From: Bryopsis sp. KO-2023
Taxonomy: Eukaryota > Chlorophyta > Ulvophyceae > Bryopsidales > Bryopsidaceae
Assembly: GCA_030272585.1 (NCBI GenBank)
Contig: BSYQ01000001.1
Coordinates: 10,245,001 to 10,309,000 of the forward strand
Direction: 5' to 3'
DNA: 64,000 nt
Both the position numbers and the translations under genes were made by a program. Under the pieces are notes generated by a model. It was not told the origin of the DNA. It ran no database searches and saw only the letters and a program-made list of their open reading frames with translations. How positions within the stretch are numbered: the first letter of the stretch is position 1; each line of letters opens with the position of its first letter. This document shows positions 60,848-64,000 of this stretch, piece by piece.

Positions 60848-62925
60848 TGTACTTTATTTTTGTACCATATTGGGATGGGATGGACGATTGTTTGTATTTT
60901 TATTTATTTATTTTTCGTATTTTATGGTTTTTCTCCCCTCAGTGTGGAGATAGGAGAAGATTTGAATTATTGAGCACAAGCATTTGTGCGGGGCCATGAA
61001 TGTACCTCGATCTGTTTTTGTTTTTTTTCCTTTCTACTCATTTATTCTTTTTATCAGAAGGAAGGAGGAGCGGTGGAACAGGTAGAAAAAATAAGAAAAA
61101 AGTTATTGAAAAAGAAGAAAAAAACAATGCTGCTGATGTGGTGTTGCAAAAATCAAACAAAAAAAGAGAAGAACTATGGTTGGAAGACCATCTGGGCCGA
61201 TGTCATTGGGTCCTTTTGGCAATCTATTTTTGAAATATGTTCTGATATGGAGGGGTTACTGGTGGGATTGGAATTAAATTTCAAGACTCTGTGTGGCGGC
61301 AGAAAATTTGGGGGTCAGAAATTCGTGATGGGGAATCATTTGGAGTGGGCAGAAATTCCTGGAAAAAGTTCTGATTATGGAGCCTGAAGTGTGGTGACAG
61401 TATTGATGGTGAAATTAACAGTGGGGCCTTTGTGGTGTGAATGTGTTGAGATACAGTGAAGAAAGGTATGGGATATGCAAGTGCCCCATGTGCTGGGAAA
61501 GATCCGGGAAAAGAAAGGATACTGTGTTACAACCTGAGGTGTGGGTTATTTTACTTGAGGTTGTTGTAAGATCTTTTGTGCTTACCCTGGTTTTTCCCAA
61601 AGTCTGCAGAAGAGGAATTTTGCAATTTTGAAGAATCAGCATCTGGGTACCAATGAGAAGTTCGGGCAGGGAAATTCTTGACAATAAGAAGATTTGGTGC
61701 ATGTGAAACCTCTTTTGCTGGATGTGGGGACGTATGAGACCTGTGAGAATGAAATTGTTGGGAGGAACTGTTTTTTTTTGGGGGGGGGAGGGGGGGTGGA
61801 ATTTGAGGATGGAGGGTAACTTCCAGGGCACCCAGGTGCACAGCGGCGCCTGCCTTGGGATTAACCGGATAATGACACTTTAGGGATATGCACGCTTTGA
61901 CTCAAAAGAGAGTTTCAAGGCATAGAAATGGATTGATCAACAAGAGACATGAGTGATAGACAGATTGAAAAAGTCCTTGGCAAAAACAAGAGAACAAGGA
62001 ACTCAAAATGTTGGGTACGGTTGAGAAGATGATATAGATGCTGGGAATTATCGCTTTAAAGGGTATCGGCATTTTGAAGTACTGGCTGTTGCAGAGTGAG
62101 AAAACTGTTGATGGTGTACCAGAAACGGGTTATTGTCACAGAGAAGAGGAACTAAGAAATTTGATGTTGTGCCTCCAGCAAAGATAAAAGGGGGCCAAAT
62201 TCTAAATAAACAGCAAAGCTCAGCTCCCCCAAAATTCCCAAGTTTGCACCTTGATGTGGGAAAAAGAGCAATTTGTTGGATCAGTTGGGCAATCTCGACA
62301 ATCCAGTTTAAGGGTACCTTAGCAAACAGGATTTACTGTCCATATCCATTTCAATCCCCCGACTCAGACAAATCGGATTGTGTTCTTCCTTGTTGCAAAA
62401 CAATTCAGATCCGGCGAGGATCTCTCGTCACATTTTGTAGGTCTGACATTTGTCGGAATCAGATGACGCTTCTGTCGCTCTTCACGTTACAAGTTTCGTC
62501 CAGATTGACATGAGTTCATTCCACCCTCTTGCTGCATTCACGAAATTGCACCTAGGTTCTCTCAATGTTCAACGCATCTTTCCTCCGTTCTACACGTCTC
62601 TATCGACACTCGTTCCTCGCGGAAAGAAGGGCGGCGGGAGTTTGCAGGGGCTTGATAACAAAACCAACGAATGACAAATTCAAGGTGCAAGTCGGGATTT
62701 TCACTGAGAAAACTATGCAACATTTCACAGGGTCATAAAGAGAAAGAATGTGCAAAAGTCTAAGATTGAGGATCCACTCCATGGATGTGACTATATCTGG
62801 AACGACTGGATGAATGTGTGTCTTTCTTGGTTTCGTTTGATTCTGCTGGACACTCAATGGCATGGCAGTGAGAATTGGACAGTTTGATTTTTGGTGCTTG
62901 TGTTCGATTGCATGTGTGTATGTAG
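60848..62925. other. Gene-free, G-rich 3' flank and 5' region of next gene
   Basis: No supported gene from the kinase end to the first dehydrogenase exon. 61,050-61,830 is strongly G-rich and C-poor on the sense strand. A segment from ATG 62511 (MSSFHPLAAFTKLHLGSLNV) may be the start of the dehydrogenase with a targeting sequence, but I could not fix its donor site. Confidence 0.5.
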
Positions 62926-63941
62926 GTCCTGTTTTGTGGCTCTGAAATGCCTGATTCGTTTAGATACACAAAGGAAGAACTTCGAAATGATCCTAACATC
63001 GAGGTGGGTCAGTCCTTTTATGAGCAGTGTCTTCCTTTCAAAGGATGTGTTGATAGGGGCCATCAAAGTTCGTTGGCTTTCGTGTGGATACAGACTCTCT
63101 TTACATATATATAAAAGAAAGAAGGCAAATGAACTGTGTTTGTTTGCTGCACTTTTCCCTTGGATTTTCTATTAAAGAGAATCCCCCTTTATCGAAACAT
63201 AGAACAAGTTGTGCAGAAGTGCGTTGCGCAAAAATGACGGAAAAGAAAAAAAGAAGTGAAAGATATGTATTGGGTCAGGTTTCTTTTTGTGAGAGGGCGG
63301 AGGTGGCAGAAAACATTCGGGATGCCGATTGCATAATTCCTTTGATGGCAAGGATCGATGAGCGACTGTTGGAAACGGGCCGAAACCTGAAGCTGATTAT
63401 GCAATATGGAGTGGGCTTGGAAGGTGTTGACTCTCACAAGGTCGATCGAAGAATCATTCGTTGAAATTCATTCACCTCGTTATTATTATCTCTGTTTCCT
63501 GTATAATGTTAAAATTATTGGATAAAGTGTTTCGCACATATCCAAAGAAGCTACGTGAAGGGTTTTCTTGTGAAAAATGCAGCATCCATACACATTTTTG
63601 CACATTTTCAACCCAGATTCAAGCAGTCTCTCTCAGTCGATGCATCAATATCACTCCAATTTATCATCTTTCATTTTTGCACTGCACAGCAGGGATAGGT
63701 TCGTTCAATGAACAGTAATTTTCTTTTGTCATTTTTGGCATTTTTCTGCATTCAGTTGGCGTGGTTCACTTTTTCACGTTTCCACTTTTTTGCAATGTTG
63801 GTTCAGGCTCTTCAGATGGGAATTCGTGTGGCCAACATTCCAGGCCACGGAACTGGCAATGCAATGTCCTGTGCTGAACATGCTCTGTACCTGACCCTGG
63901 CGCTCCTGAGAGATCAGAATGGAATGAGGGCTTCCCTCGAG
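62926..63941 (+). CDS. Plant-type D-isomer 2-hydroxyacid dehydrogenase, partial
   Basis: Three in-phase exons are visible: 62926-63003 (VLFCGSEMPDSFRYTKEELR), 63279-63440 (VSFCERAEVAENIRDADCII through LKLIMQYGVGLEGVD) and 63807-63941 (MGIRVANIPGHGTGNAMSCA through EHALYLTLALLRDQNGMRAS). The gene then runs off the right edge. The upstream start exon is not fixed. The order VLFCG / LIMQYGVGL-GVD / IP-x-x-GTGNA-SCAE is that of the plant phosphoglycerate-dehydrogenase-like proteins related to Arabidopsis At1g72190. The NAD-binding GxGxxG and catalytic Arg/Glu/His lie beyond the window. Likely activity is NAD(P)-dependent reduction or oxidation of a 2-oxo/2-hydroxy acid; the substrate is unknown. 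A middle exon between 63003 and 63279 could be missing, because related proteins have about 25 more residues there. Confidence 0.82.
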
Positions 63942-64000
63942 GTTAGTCACACCTCCAGTTCATGACATGTCGCCAATTCACAGTGACATCATATTCCGGA

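Overview
This is nuclear DNA of an intron-rich, flagellated eukaryotic microbe. It carries about 19 protein genes in 64 kb. Most have several introns of roughly 60-400 bp with plain GT...AG ends. Base composition is moderate, with many A/T homopolymers. An intraflagellar-transport gene (IFT139) and a sperm-tail PG-repeat gene point to a cilium. A plant-type organellar DEAD-box helicase resembling RH39 and a plant-type 2-hydroxyacid dehydrogenase point to a plastid-bearing lineage. Gene density, intron load and this mixture would fit a chlorarachniophyte such as Bigelowiella, or a flagellated green alga. That assignment is inference and stays open.

Layout: 1-2606 (+) STPG protein (5' end outside the window); 2919-11064 (-) IFT139 in about 20 exons; 11119-14565 a terminal-inverted-repeat element carrying a damaged Ala-rich gene, inserted 54 bp upstream of the IFT139 start codon; 15226-16788 (-) GH47 alpha-mannosidase; about 16841-17480 (-) an unresolved short gene; 18416-21517 (+) a 646-residue low-complexity protein; 21518-26939 a gene-free homopolymer desert; 26940-27675 (-) small ankyrin protein; 28958-29483 (+) small basic protein; 29865-32040 (+) PP2C phosphatase; 34550-36801 (-) RING-CH membrane protein; 37268-39870 (+) RhoGAP; 40463-41322 (+) RING-H2 protein; 42103-43380 (+) a 5'-truncated LINE; 43622-45164 (+) small coiled-coil protein; 46013-50068 (-) organellar DEAD-box helicase; 50474-52204 (+) unknown membrane protein; 53216-54497 (-) BTB plus glycine-rich protein; 56507-57898 (+) coiled-coil/basic protein; 59203-60803 (+) protein kinase; 62926-edge (+) 2-hydroxyacid dehydrogenase.

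Neighbouring genes show no shared pathway apart from the two adjacent, convergent cilium genes. Two divergent pairs (RING-CH/RhoGAP and DEAD-box/50474 gene) have intergenic gaps of about 400-470 bp that probably act as two-way promoters.

The most notable items are: the TIR element with its cargo gene, nested foldback and 7-bp target duplication; a 108-bp in-frame duplication that copies a splice acceptor with half a RING-CH domain; a RhoGAP that seems to lack its arginine finger; LINE tail repeats that contain the target-site sequence; and a window-wide rule that gene-free 3' flanks are rich in G and poor in C on the sense strand. No viral or LTR-type element, tRNA, rRNA or CRISPR array was recognised.
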